Shown here in pieces: positions 42,478 to 51,643 of a DNA stretch of 64,000 nt. The notes under the pieces are model-generated. The model worked only from the letters and a program-made list of their open reading frames with translations, searched no databases and was not told the origin of the DNA. The stretch is taken from positions 210,683-274,682 of the forward strand of contig JAJZUW010000003.1 of the NCBI GenBank assembly GCA_021845925.1, given 5' to 3'. The DNA is from Pseudomonadota bacterium. Its GTDB lineage: Bacteria; Pseudomonadota; Gammaproteobacteria; Burkholderiales; Sulfuriferulaceae. The position numbers and the translations under genes are program-made. Each line of letters begins with the position of its first letter. Positions within the stretch are counted from its first letter, which is position 1.

Positions 42478-43280
42478 AGCAGATGCTGTACTTCTCGATG
42501 ATGGTGTTGCTGGCATCCGTCATCCGTTCCGACATGGTTTTTGCCGGAACCATGCCGGATGCGATGCAGACAGACTCTTCGACCATCGTCGTTTATCCCT
42601 ACGATGCCAACCGGATTTACCCTGTCGTGTCGCGCATGGGCATGTTTACCGAAATTCTGGTGCCAGAGGGTGAGCAGATCGTTTCATGGTTTCCATCGGC
42701 AGATGAAAAGAAGGGTTGGCCATATCTGGTGGCTGGCGACAGACGGCGAGTCATGGTCATGCCGCTGCAGTCTGACAGCCGCAATTCGGCAATTCTGGTT
42801 ACCAATAGCCACAGTTATCTTCTGGTATTCAGTTCTGTTGCCGGTGGAATCTGGAACCAGCGCGTGACCTGGCAGAGTGCCCAGATGAATGCAGCGCAAA
42901 TGCCTGGCAACTTCCAGAATGCGTCGGATGCGATTGCAGACCGCAAGACAGACAACGAGCCCGAGTTCGGCAACATGAATATCAACTACAACATGTCCGG
43001 AGATGCGCCGTTTCGGCCAGATCTCGTGGCAGATGACGGTACCTTCACCTGGTTTCGTCTGCCCCGGAAACTCCAGGAACTTCCGGCCATCTTTGTGCTG
43101 GACAAGGATGACAAGCCGGCACTGGCCAATTACGAGCTGATAGGCAAAAACCTGGTCAAGACGCAACGCACTGCCAATCGCTGGCTACTGAAACTTGGCG
43201 ATGAAGAAGTCAGGGTCAATGCCGGACAGGCTGCATCTGCCGGTAATGGTGCCGGTTCGCTACCTGACTGGTTCAGGTGA
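42474..43280 (+). CDS. VirB9/TrbG-like outer-membrane core protein
   Basis: A 268-residue exported protein with a signal peptide (to about residue 25). The N-terminal domain (residues 33-140) resembles VirB9 (IVVYPYDANRIYPVVSRMGMFTEILVPEGEQI). The C-terminal domain is the clear VirB9-C type (DDGTFTWFRLPRKLQELPAIFVLDKDDKPALANYEL). VirB9 with VirB10 builds the outer-membrane ring of type IV secretion systems. It is overlapped by virB8 upstream and lies 6 bp from the virB10-like gene. No VirB7 lipoprotein is visible between them. Confidence 0.88.
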   Translation: MKQMLYFSMMVLLASVIRSDMVFAGTMPDAMQTDSSTIVVYPYDANRIYPVVSRMGMFTEILVPEGEQIVSWFPSADEKKGWPYLVAGDRRRVMVMPLQSDSRNSAILVTNSHSYLLVFSSVAGGIWNQRVTWQSAQMNAAQMPGNFQNASDAIADRKTDNEPEFGNMNINYNMSGDAPFRPDLVADDGTFTWFRLPRKLQELPAIFVLDKDDKPALANYELIGKNLVKTQRTANRWLLKLGDEEVRVNAGQAASAGNGAGSLPDWFR

Positions 43281-43286
43281 TGATCC

Positions 43287-44624
43287 ATGGCAGGCAGAAT
43301 CGGAAAATTTTATGCCTGGATATTGGCTGCGGTCGCACTGGTCGGCATGGTTGTGGCTTTTGTCCTGCATGGCAACACGCAGGCGGGCAATGGCGATGGA
43401 GGGACACGCAGAAAGGCCATTGCTGCCCAGGTGGGCAATGACATACCAGTCTCGGAAGCAGCGGCAAAACGGGAAATCGCGGAGGACGATGACATGGTTC
43501 AACAGGCGTTGAAAGCACAGGCACCAAAAGCGGCAGTGGATTCTGCCTGGCCTGCCATGCAATTGCCATTCCGGACGGGGCAAGTGGGTGAGCATGAACT
43601 CAAGGTGTATCTGAAAGCCAAGCAGGCGCTGGAGGATAAGGTACGCTCATCTAGCAGGCACGAGACCGATCCGGCGGATTTGTTGCCACAACCTTATGAT
43701 GCCTCGGGAACATCCCGGGCTGGTGCGGCGAAATTGACCAAACCGGCATCGAAACAGCCAGGAGGGGGTGCCGAAAGGATGGCAGAAGGCATCTCAACCG
43801 AAGGAAACCCGGCCGTTGCAACGGAGACCCCGACGCCGGCATCACTACCGGATGTGTTAACCGGCACGGCCAGCACGGAACAGCTGGCCAGTGTGGATCC
43901 CAATCTCAAAATGATGGCCGGCCTTGTCGGCGCCCAGACACGCGCACTGACCGACCCCAATACCGCTTGGCAAAGCAATCAGGCAAAGGTGTTCGCGCAG
44001 GCGCCAATCGAACCGCTGACCATCACGCCGGCCGCCAGCAGATACCTGTTGCAGGAAGGCAGCGTTATTCCGCTGGTGCTGATGACGGCATTGAACAATA
44101 CCTTGCCGGGACATGTGTCGGCACGGGTGACGCAAGATGTTTATGACTCGGTGACGGGCAGCAGGCTGGTGATTCCGGCAGGAGCAAGAATGGAAGGCAG
44201 CTATGACCAGCAGACCCGGTTTGGGCAGAAGCGGATGATGTTTGCCTTTCATCGCATCATTCTGCCCAATGGGTCCAGCATCCGGTTGGCTGCATGGGGC
44301 GGTTCCGACCAGGAGGGGAGGTCTGGTGTCGAAGGAGAGCTCAATAACCATTTGTGGGAGCAGTTTGGAACCGGCATTTTGCTGGCAACCATTGCATGGG
44401 CCCTGACGCCTTCGACCGGCTCGGGAAATGTGATTGTCAATACACAGGGAAGCAGCGGTTCACTGGCGACACCGGCCGGTGAAGTGGTGTACCAGACTGC
44501 ACAAAATGTGTTGTCAAATTACCAGAACCTGAAACCGGAACTGGATGTACCGGCCGGAACCAGGCTGGCGGTGGTGGTGCAGCGCGATATTGGCATTGAA
44601 ATTCGGCAGGAGACGGCAAAATGA
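43287..44624 (+). CDS. VirB10/TrbI-like core protein spanning both membranes
   Basis: A 445-residue protein with one N-terminal membrane helix (residues 7-28), a long proline/alanine-rich periplasmic linker (residues 100-240) and a C-terminal TrbI/VirB10 beta-barrel. Signature stretches are LLQEGSVIPLVLMTALNNTLPG, DSVTGSRLVIPAGARMEGSY and FHRIILPNGSSI. VirB10 crosses the periplasm and forms the outer-membrane channel. It ends in an ATGA overlap with the LysM-bearing gene. Presence of this channel next to a secretin is unusual. Confidence 0.9.
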   Translation: MAGRIGKFYAWILAAVALVGMVVAFVLHGNTQAGNGDGGTRRKAIAAQVGNDIPVSEAAAKREIAEDDDMVQQALKAQAPKAAVDSAWPAMQLPFRTGQVGEHELKVYLKAKQALEDKVRSSSRHETDPADLLPQPYDASGTSRAGAAKLTKPASKQPGGGAERMAEGISTEGNPAVATETPTPASLPDVLTGTASTEQLASVDPNLKMMAGLVGAQTRALTDPNTAWQSNQAKVFAQAPIEPLTITPAASRYLLQEGSVIPLVLMTALNNTLPGHVSARVTQDVYDSVTGSRLVIPAGARMEGSYDQQTRFGQKRMMFAFHRIILPNGSSIRLAAWGGSDQEGRSGVEGELNNHLWEQFGTGILLATIAWALTPSTGSGNVIVNTQGSSGSLATPAGEVVYQTAQNVLSNYQNLKPELDVPAGTRLAVVVQRDIGIEIRQETAK

Positions 44625-45613
44625 AGCGATCGCAGTTGTGGCTGCTATGGGGCATGGCCGTTTCTGCAACAGGTCTGTGCAATACCCTGCCGGGATATGA
44701 TTTCAGCTATCAGATCAAGGGGGATGCGGAAGCAAGACCCAATCAGGTCTTCGATGACGGGATGAAATTGTATATGCAGTTTTCAAATGCATCCATCCTG
44801 CCTGTGGTGTACACGAATACCGGAGACCGGGATATCCGGCTCAGGGCGAAGCAGGAATTTCCTTATGTGGTGGTGGATGGCTTGCCGGATGATTTGCAGA
44901 TCAGGGTCAATGGACATACCGCATTTGTCAGGTACGACGGCCACCAGATCAGGCATCCGGGACAGGCGGTGTATGGGATTGCAGCACCAGCGCAGATTCC
45001 GTCTGGCACAGCGGTACAAAAGCCGGGAGCCGAGCCTTCGATGCAACCTGCAGCTGTTCATGGCGCATTCCGGGGAGAAATGATTTTTGAGGAAGCAGCC
45101 ATGACACGCGCGGCGACAACGCAATCGTCCGTGCCAGCACCCATGCTGAATCAAAATGTTGCCAGCAACCTCGACATGACAATCCGGACGGGAGAGGAAA
45201 ACTGGCATCGCAAAGACATCAACCACGGATGCGAAGTGCAGTACTATCGCGTGGTTCATGGCGATTCGGCCTGGAAAATAGCCCACGCAAACAGGATAAG
45301 GCTTGCCGAACTCGTGCGCATGAACCATCTCGGCCAGGCGGCACAGATCCGGGTTGGCCAGATGATTGTGATTCCGGTCCATCGCAGAGTGGGACAGCAG
45401 AACGGATCATGTCGGCAGAACCAGACGACGGGCTTGCCGGACCATGTTCTGCCTGTGGTCTCTGCATCGAATGGCATGGCAACCGCCAGACAGCCGGGAC
45501 AATTTGGCATGGAAACCCTCTCGTTGCACATGAGCGGAAATCTGGTTCCAGACGTGCGGCGTCGGCAAACGGGCAACGGAATGTATCGGGTGAATGAATT
45601 GATTGTGCGTTAA
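44621..45613 (+). CDS. VirB9-C-like domain fused to a LysM domain
   Basis: A 330-residue exported protein (signal peptide to about residue 20). Residues 38-98 resemble the C-terminal domain of VirB9 (VFDDGMKLYMQF, LPVVYTNTGDRDIRLR, YVVVDGLPDDLQIRVNG). After a linker, residues 208-252 form a LysM domain (YRVVHGDSAWKIAHANRIRLAELVRMN...RVGQMIVIP), which binds peptidoglycan. The combination suggests a protein that anchors the secretion core to the cell wall. I know of no named family with this fusion. It overlaps the virB10-like gene by 4 bp and precedes the pilus genes. Confidence 0.7.
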   Translation: MKRSQLWLLWGMAVSATGLCNTLPGYDFSYQIKGDAEARPNQVFDDGMKLYMQFSNASILPVVYTNTGDRDIRLRAKQEFPYVVVDGLPDDLQIRVNGHTAFVRYDGHQIRHPGQAVYGIAAPAQIPSGTAVQKPGAEPSMQPAAVHGAFRGEMIFEEAAMTRAATTQSSVPAPMLNQNVASNLDMTIRTGEENWHRKDINHGCEVQYYRVVHGDSAWKIAHANRIRLAELVRMNHLGQAAQIRVGQMIVIPVHRRVGQQNGSCRQNQTTGLPDHVLPVVSASNGMATARQPGQFGMETLSLHMSGNLVPDVRRRQTGNGMYRVNELIVR

Positions 45614-45676
45614 CAGACTGTTTTTTGTAGTATTTCTGAGCAAAACGGTATTGGACAAGCCTGCTGAAGGATGATG

Positions 45677-46375
45677 ATGAAATTTTGGACAAGCCTGTTA
45701 CTGGCATGCGGGATGATGGTTCCGACCAGCATATTTGCGGATGATGCGTGTCATCTCGATGTCCCGTTTGGTCCGGTGTCGTTTGAGCATGCAACCGTCA
45801 ACCAGGCATTGGAAACCATTCTGAAGACAACCGGAATTTCCCTGGTGGAAACGACGGAGGGCAATACCGGCAGGATTACTGCGGATAACGTTCAGGGTTC
45901 GGTGTCTTCGGCGATTGCCAGACTGGAAGAAGGCACGGGCGTTCACATTGCATGTCGACAAGATGTCTTGCGGGTTGAGCACAGGCCAGGCGCATCCGGC
46001 AGAACCGTGCCGGCCGGCAGCATGACCGAACAGTCGGTGGGCAACATGCCTGCTGACAGGGGCGCCAGAATCCATGCGCCAGTGGTGGTTCCAGTGCAGG
46101 TAGACAGCCAGCGTCAGGCGACCAGTCAGATGCCTGAACTGTTCAGTCTGCAAATCGAGGCGGGAGACAGTATTCGCAGCAGGTTATATGCCTTTGCACA
46201 ACAGCATGGGTACATCGTCAGCTGGAGCGGACCCGATGTCATGGCTCGGCAAACGGCTGTATTTGCAGGCAAAGAAGTGACCGACGTGTTTGACCGTTTG
46301 CTGGCTGCAGCACGGATCGAAGGATATCTGAGCGACGACGAAGGAAAGGTGCTGAATGTTTACGTTGCCCGGTAA
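45677..46375 (+). CDS. PilL/TcpQ-like periplasmic protein of the type IVb pilus
   Basis: A 232-residue exported protein with a signal peptide to about residue 21. An STN-like domain (VPFGPVSFEHATVNQALETILKTTGISL) is followed by a TcpQ-type C-terminal domain (residues 155-232: FSLQIEAGDSIRSRLYAFAQQHGYIVSW ... FDRLLAAARIEGYLSDDEGKVLNVYV). TcpQ/PilL proteins assist the secretin in toxin-coregulated and R64-type pili. I choose the third of three in-frame ATGs (45677), six bases after AAGG. It overlaps the secretin gene by 20 bp. Confidence 0.75.
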   Translation: MKFWTSLLLACGMMVPTSIFADDACHLDVPFGPVSFEHATVNQALETILKTTGISLVETTEGNTGRITADNVQGSVSSAIARLEEGTGVHIACRQDVLRVEHRPGASGRTVPAGSMTEQSVGNMPADRGARIHAPVVVPVQVDSQRQATSQMPELFSLQIEAGDSIRSRLYAFAQQHGYIVSWSGPDVMARQTAVFAGKEVTDVFDRLLAAARIEGYLSDDEGKVLNVYVAR

Positions 46376-47930
46376 ATCAGGCTGGCTTGTGTTGTGCAGT
46401 GCGGGAATACTGAGCCTTGCAGGTTGTGCATCGCAGCCGCTGAAACAGAAGGTGGCCGAATCGGCGAAAGCATCTGCAGGGCAGATTACCCAGCAACATG
46501 CCGAAGCCTGGGGACTCAAACATGTGCATTCGGTCGCGGAGCTGCCGGGTGGATTTGCCGAGGTTATGGCGCCGGGAAGTGAACGTGGCGATGTAGCCGT
46601 GAATGCCAGCGGATCTATTCGCTCCATCCTGCAGCAAATTGCCGGGAAAACCTATTCTGTGTCTTTCGAAAACGGGACGGATGGCTCGAGAATCACGTCC
46701 ATTTCGGTGCAGGGACTCAATACCAGATCGGCGATACGGCAAGCCGCAGCCAATGCAGGTTATGTTGCCGTATTCGATGACGAAGCCAGAAATGTCGTCA
46801 TTGCCGATCAGGCAAACTGGACCTTTCGCATTCCGGTCAGATTGTTGCAGCGGCTGAGTGCGGATTATGGGGTGGATGGCTCGGGCGCGGCAGGATCAAG
46901 TCTGGCCCAAGCCGGCTCTGCAGGAACGTCCGGCATGCCTGGAAGCAGTGGAAATTCGGGCTCTCCAACCGGAACCGTGTCCAGTGTCCAGACCACATTC
47001 AATGCAACGTCGTCGCTAGGCAAGCAAACTGCCACGCAACAGAGGGGAGGCATCGAGACATTTCTGCAGATCGTTGCCGGTCAGCATGCCGTGGTTTCGG
47101 TCTCCACGGACAGCGGCTATATCGCCGTGCGCGGCGATGGCGTGGCGCTGGAGCGCATGCACAGGTTCCTGAATCAGTATGTCTATGACAATGACCGAAG
47201 GGTCGACATTCGGGTATCGGTTCTGGAAGTTTCCCTGGATGACAGCTCAAGTTATGGCATCGACTGGAGCAGGGTGCTGTCACCCCTGCAGAATTCGTCG
47301 GCCAGCCTGTCCCTGAACGGAGGAGCAGGCTCTATCGTCAATCCGTCGTTTTCACTGAATTTTACAACGGCATCCATCACCAGTGTGATTAGTGCATTGC
47401 GTAGCTATGCAAAGGTCTCTGTGCTGACGCAACCTTCGGTGACGGCGATGAATCGTTCTCCGGTGGCAATTTTTGATGGCACGAGCATTCCCTATCTTGG
47501 CAGCATCATGACGACGCTGGCCGGAATTGGCACCGCGCAGACAGCCGCTTCGGCGAGCTTTGCGGAAAGTGGCGTAAGCATGTCTGTCTTGCCGGACATC
47601 CTCAGTGATACCGAAGCGCAGATCACGCTGGCGCCCATCGTGAGTTCTGTTTCCAGCATGCAGACTTTCAATGTGAGTGGCAGTACGCTCACTGCACCCC
47701 AAACCGTGGAAAAGCGCGTTCTGATGCAGACGATCGTTCACAATGGAGAAACCGTGATTCTGGGGGGAATCAAGACGGGAACTGATAACTCCACGCAAAC
47801 GACGTTGCCGGTCGTGCGGGTGCCGTTGGGTAACAGCAGTGACAACAGCGCGGCAGAAGTGGTGATCCTGTTGCAAAGCACTGTTGTTCCACCACGGCGA
47901 TTCGACACCTTGGTTGCGGAGAGTCTGTGA
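46356..47930 (+). CDS. pilN: lipoprotein secretin of the type IVb pilus (PilN-like)
   Basis: A 524-residue outer-membrane secretin. It starts with a lipoprotein signal and lipobox LAGC (acylated C24), as in PilN/BfpB/TcpC. N-domains precede the C-terminal secretin domain, with the conserved SVLTQPSVTAMNRSPVAIFDG block and the VEKRVLMQTIVHNGETVILGG block. It forms the ring through which the pilus leaves the cell. A Gly/Ser-rich linker lies at about residues 175-215. The overlap with the preceding gene and 1-bp overlap with pilO show tight co-expression. Confidence 0.92.
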   Translation: MFTLPGKSGWLVLCSAGILSLAGCASQPLKQKVAESAKASAGQITQQHAEAWGLKHVHSVAELPGGFAEVMAPGSERGDVAVNASGSIRSILQQIAGKTYSVSFENGTDGSRITSISVQGLNTRSAIRQAAANAGYVAVFDDEARNVVIADQANWTFRIPVRLLQRLSADYGVDGSGAAGSSLAQAGSAGTSGMPGSSGNSGSPTGTVSSVQTTFNATSSLGKQTATQQRGGIETFLQIVAGQHAVVSVSTDSGYIAVRGDGVALERMHRFLNQYVYDNDRRVDIRVSVLEVSLDDSSSYGIDWSRVLSPLQNSSASLSLNGGAGSIVNPSFSLNFTTASITSVISALRSYAKVSVLTQPSVTAMNRSPVAIFDGTSIPYLGSIMTTLAGIGTAQTAASASFAESGVSMSVLPDILSDTEAQITLAPIVSSVSSMQTFNVSGSTLTAPQTVEKRVLMQTIVHNGETVILGGIKTGTDNSTQTTLPVVRVPLGNSSDNSAAEVVILLQSTVVPPRRFDTLVAESL

Positions 47931-49135
47931 TGGGTTTCATATCGTTGATCCGGCAATCCAGCCCAGGTTCATGGTTGGCCAGAGCGGTGCATGCAAATCG
48001 ATATGTGCTTGATTGTCGCATCGAATCGGGCGCGCATCTGTTCTACGAAATGGATGCGGAAGGAGAGGTCAGGCATATCGCCGAACCCGTTTCGGGTTAC
48101 GCAATGGTGTCGGCCATCTACCCAGCGCCGGGTCGTGCAGATGACGAGTCTGCAGAAGATTACCGGTTTCATTTGCCAAGACGGATGTCTGCCGGGCAGG
48201 CGGCAAACTGGCTCCAGCGCGAACTGGGCTTGTTTGTTCGCATGCGGGTGCTGGTGAATCCGGATCATCCGGAAGTGATATATGCCACGCTGGCTGGCAA
48301 GGTCGAGAGCCGTGGAAAAATTCATCCGCTTGCCCATGCGGTCGAAAAACTGATGCAGCTCGATGAACTTGTGGCACCGTGCGTAACCGGCGTTTTGTTT
48401 GGCGAAGCCAGTCTTCTGGTTTTGCTGGCATTTCCGGGTAATGGTCGTGTGTTTGTCCAGACGTCGGTTGCGCCGGATAATCTCGCCGAAATCATCACTT
48501 CGTTCGCCTCGATCAATGGTATCGGCATTGATCTTGAAACCATGCCTCTGTACACCGGCAAGGAACTGTTTGCTGTCCTGTCTGGAATGGCGGCATATCC
48601 GGTCGATCCGGAATGGTTCGGCATTCCTTTGCCGCGGCTGCTCGGCTGGACCATGGCTGGTCTTGCCCTCTGTCTGGTGGCAGGCATCAGTGGACATTTT
48701 TTGATGCAATACCATGTTGATCAACTGAAATCGGAGATCACCAGCCTGTCCCGCCAGAAAGACCGGTTGAACCAGCAAATCGTATCGCGGCTTGACAACA
48801 ATCCGACGGGACTGGCCCGGCTGCTTGCCGTGGACTTTGTCACTCTGGTCAGGCATGCCAGGATGTTGTGGGTGCCGGGAAGCCATGTCGACAGCCGGTC
48901 AGCCGGAGGTGTCGAACAGCATCTGGTTGAATTGCCGGTGCGGCGAACGGTAGGGCGGGTGGCGATGGAGGAAGCAAGCATGACTCTGCTTCTGGACCGT
49001 GCTGATCCCGGCAATGGTTGCCGGTTGACAGGCGAAAAACTGACAGGAGATGTGATGGAATTCCGCGCGGGCTATGCGTGCGGTTTTTCTGATCCGGTTC
49101 GGAAATCACTGGAATCCGATGATGAAACCGACTAG
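47930..49135 (+). CDS. PilO-like assembly protein of the type IVb pilus
   Basis: A 401-residue protein with a cytoplasmic domain (residues 1-235), one membrane helix (about 238-262: LLGWTMAGLALCLVAGISGHFLM), a coiled coil (QLKSEITSLSRQKDRLNQQIVSRL) and a periplasmic tail. This topology and its place between the secretin and the ATPase match the PilO protein of R64-type thin pili. Sequence similarity alone would not prove it. I start at the ATG at 47930, which overlaps the secretin stop (TGATG). Confidence 0.65.
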   Translation: MGFISLIRQSSPGSWLARAVHANRYVLDCRIESGAHLFYEMDAEGEVRHIAEPVSGYAMVSAIYPAPGRADDESAEDYRFHLPRRMSAGQAANWLQRELGLFVRMRVLVNPDHPEVIYATLAGKVESRGKIHPLAHAVEKLMQLDELVAPCVTGVLFGEASLLVLLAFPGNGRVFVQTSVAPDNLAEIITSFASINGIGIDLETMPLYTGKELFAVLSGMAAYPVDPEWFGIPLPRLLGWTMAGLALCLVAGISGHFLMQYHVDQLKSEITSLSRQKDRLNQQIVSRLDNNPTGLARLLAVDFVTLVRHARMLWVPGSHVDSRSAGGVEQHLVELPVRRTVGRVAMEEASMTLLLDRADPGNGCRLTGEKLTGDVMEFRAGYACGFSDPVRKSLESDDETD

Positions 49136-49646
49136 ATATCATGTCCCTCTGCTGCTGGTTGCGCTGCTGCTTGTGGCGGTCGTGCGCGTATTGACGGGAG
49201 ATGTTGAGGCCTGGCGCGAGTGGCAGCAACTGAAACACAGGCAAAAGGCCTTGCAGATTGAAATCGGTACACTGGGTCAATTGCATGACCACTTGCTGCG
49301 TCTGGTGCCGGAAGCGCGGCAAAGCCTCCAGCCTGTAGACCGGCTTGTTCTGACTGGTGGCATTGTATTGGCAAACCAGGCACGGGCTGCCAATCTGCTG
49401 TTGGATACACTGACCATCCGCGGCGGCAACCTGTCCAGTGAAGTTGATCTTCGTTCACTGGCTACACCGGTACCTTATACCAATGGACATTTGCGCAGAC
49501 TGTATTGCGAGATGAAACTCGGCTTTTCATCGCTGGGGGATCTGGCCGGATTTGTTGCAACCATTCCTGCAGGCGGAGGCTATCTCGCGGCCGTGCATGT
49601 GCAACAGAAAAGAGCCATGTTGCTGATCGGATTTCTGGGGAGCTGA
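49119..49646 (+). CDS. single-pass GspM/PilO-fold-like pilus assembly protein
   Basis: A 175-residue protein with one N-terminal membrane helix (residues 9-25), a coiled-coil stretch (WREWQQLKHRQKALQIEIGTLGQLHDHLL) and a small periplasmic domain. The layout resembles GspM or the PilO alignment protein, which connects inner-membrane platform and secretin. No specific family name is certain. I use the ATG at 49119, inside the end of the preceding gene; the frame to 49074 has no ribosome-binding site. It ends 1 bp before the ATPase gene. Confidence 0.6.
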   Translation: MMKPTRYHVPLLLVALLLVAVVRVLTGDVEAWREWQQLKHRQKALQIEIGTLGQLHDHLLRLVPEARQSLQPVDRLVLTGGIVLANQARAANLLLDTLTIRGGNLSSEVDLRSLATPVPYTNGHLRRLYCEMKLGFSSLGDLAGFVATIPAGGGYLAAVHVQQKRAMLLIGFLGS

Positions 49647-49647
49647 T

Positions 49648-51642
49648 ATGGCCATCTTTCTTGGAAAAGCGCGCACAGCTGCCGGCAGTCCGGGTTTACC
49701 GGATGCCGATGGGCTGCCAGCTGTCGGAGACACCGCGCAATTCATGACGGCATATCCGGATGAGTCGCCCCACCTGATTGTGGAACAGGAGATGCCGGTC
49801 GGGCATGAGACTGCAACGGCGCGGGGCCCTGATTCCGGCCCGGCGACAACAAATGTCATGAACAGACCGGATGATGAGGGCGATGCCGGCGCCGGGTCTG
49901 TGACAACCCAGACCAGATTCCAGGTAGGTCAGCCACTGGAAGAAATCCTGATTTCCCTCGGCGCAAAACGTGAATACGTTCGGGAAGCGCTTAAGCGCAA
50001 GACTGAAACCATGGAATCGTTGCCCATCATCGTCCGCGATATGGGCTTGGTTTCCCAGGAAATGGTCGCGCGAGCCATTGCCAGCCATAGCGGATACGAC
50101 TATTTCAGCCTGGCACAGGCCGATGACATGGATATCGCCGATGTGGCCCGTCTCCAGCAGATTTTGCAGAATGTCGGGTTTCATTACAGCGGGTATGTGG
50201 TGGTCGGATTCAATGCCAGAAATGGCGTCATGATTGCTGTGGATGCCCAGGAGCGAGTCAATGAGGCCAGAAATCTCTTCTTTGATTATCAGCCGTCGAT
50301 TGTCATTGCATCCGGACAGACCATCCTGAAAATCTACCGCAAATTCTTTGCCAATACCGAGCAGGCCTTCAAGGCTGCCATGAATGCCTATCATGTCGCA
50401 TTGCAGCGCGGTACGTTGACTGATGAGCCGGGACTGGTGTTCCGGGTGATCGGAACCCTGTTACGGCATGCCTGTTATGCCGGAGCATCGGACATTTTTG
50501 TCTGGTCGACCAGAAAGGTGGGACAAGTCGGTCTGAAGATCGATGGCAAAGGCTCCATCTTTACCGTCATGAAAAATGAAACTTTTGATTCGACAATGGA
50601 ATTGCTTATCAGTACCTGTGGGCTGACGGAAGCAATCAAGACCGGCCCACAAGAGGCGAAGATCGAATTTACCGGCTCTCCGGCGGATATTCGCGCCGAA
50701 TTCGATGACATTTTCAGTCGGTTTCACTTCCGGATGGAGGCGGTCATGAGCCCGACGGGCAGAAAGAATGTGGTGATTCGGATCAATGATGGTCAATCCA
50801 CCGAAACGGATTTCAGTGCATTGCCATTTGATGAAAACTCCAGGGAAATCATCCTGAACAATATTCATGCGCCGACAGGATTGATTCTGGTGACAGGGCC
50901 GACCGGGTCGGGCAAGACAACCACCATGTATTCCATACTGCGTGAAATCAATCCGATCCAGCGACGGGTCTTCACCGTTGAAAATCCGATCGAATATCAC
51001 AATGGCATGTGGATTCAGCATGAGTTGCCCAGACCCAAAATGGATGGAAATCGCAGACAGACGGAAGGTGATGTTGGGCGCGAATATCTGAAAGCCCTGT
51101 TGCGGGAAGCGCCGGATGTCATTTTGTGGGGAGAGGTCCGTGATGATCCGGAACTGGTAAAAACCCTGCTGGCAGCTGCCAATACCGGTCACCTTGTCGT
51201 GACGTCCCTGCATACCAATTCGGCGCCCAAGGCTGTGCTTCGGCTGCTCGAACTCGGCGCAAACCGCGATGCCCTGGCCTCGGTATTGCGACTGGTCATC
51301 GCACAGCGCCTGGTGGCCAAACTTTGTGATCATTGCAAGATTCCGGACACGCGCCCCGAAACGCTGCGCACACTGCGTGAACATCACATTCATCAGCATA
51401 CCCCTTATGTGGCAGTCGGCTGCCCGCATTGCGGTGATATGGGCTACCGTGGCCGGCACATGATCTATGAAATCATGCCGGCATATGCGGTACGGCAACT
51501 GATTGAAGAAGGGGCATCCATTTCGCGCATCGAGCAGGAGGGTGTGCAACGCACGGAAACGATCTGGTATCGCGGACTCAATCTGGTGGCCGCCGGCATG
51601 ACGTCCATTGATGAACTCATGATACGGGCAGACAGGAGTTAA
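49648..51642 (+). CDS. type IVb pilus assembly ATPase (PilQ/PilB/GspE family)
   Basis: A 664-residue secretion ATPase. An N-terminal extension of about 90 residues (disordered, Pro/Ala/Asp-rich) precedes a GspE N-domain. Walker A is GPTGSGKT at residues 417-424; the Asp box (TVENPIEYHNG), Walker B (APDVILWGEVRDD) and His box (GHLVVTSLHTNS) follow. A zinc motif CDHC...CPHCGDMGYRG marks the assembly class. It powers pilin polymerisation from the cytoplasm. It lies 1 bp from genes on both sides. Confidence 0.92.
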   Translation: MAIFLGKARTAAGSPGLPDADGLPAVGDTAQFMTAYPDESPHLIVEQEMPVGHETATARGPDSGPATTNVMNRPDDEGDAGAGSVTTQTRFQVGQPLEEILISLGAKREYVREALKRKTETMESLPIIVRDMGLVSQEMVARAIASHSGYDYFSLAQADDMDIADVARLQQILQNVGFHYSGYVVVGFNARNGVMIAVDAQERVNEARNLFFDYQPSIVIASGQTILKIYRKFFANTEQAFKAAMNAYHVALQRGTLTDEPGLVFRVIGTLLRHACYAGASDIFVWSTRKVGQVGLKIDGKGSIFTVMKNETFDSTMELLISTCGLTEAIKTGPQEAKIEFTGSPADIRAEFDDIFSRFHFRMEAVMSPTGRKNVVIRINDGQSTETDFSALPFDENSREIILNNIHAPTGLILVTGPTGSGKTTTMYSILREINPIQRRVFTVENPIEYHNGMWIQHELPRPKMDGNRRQTEGDVGREYLKALLREAPDVILWGEVRDDPELVKTLLAAANTGHLVVTSLHTNSAPKAVLRLLELGANRDALASVLRLVIAQRLVAKLCDHCKIPDTRPETLRTLREHHIHQHTPYVAVGCPHCGDMGYRGRHMIYEIMPAYAVRQLIEEGASISRIEQEGVQRTETIWYRGLNLVAAGMTSIDELMIRADRS

Positions 51643-51643
51643 T

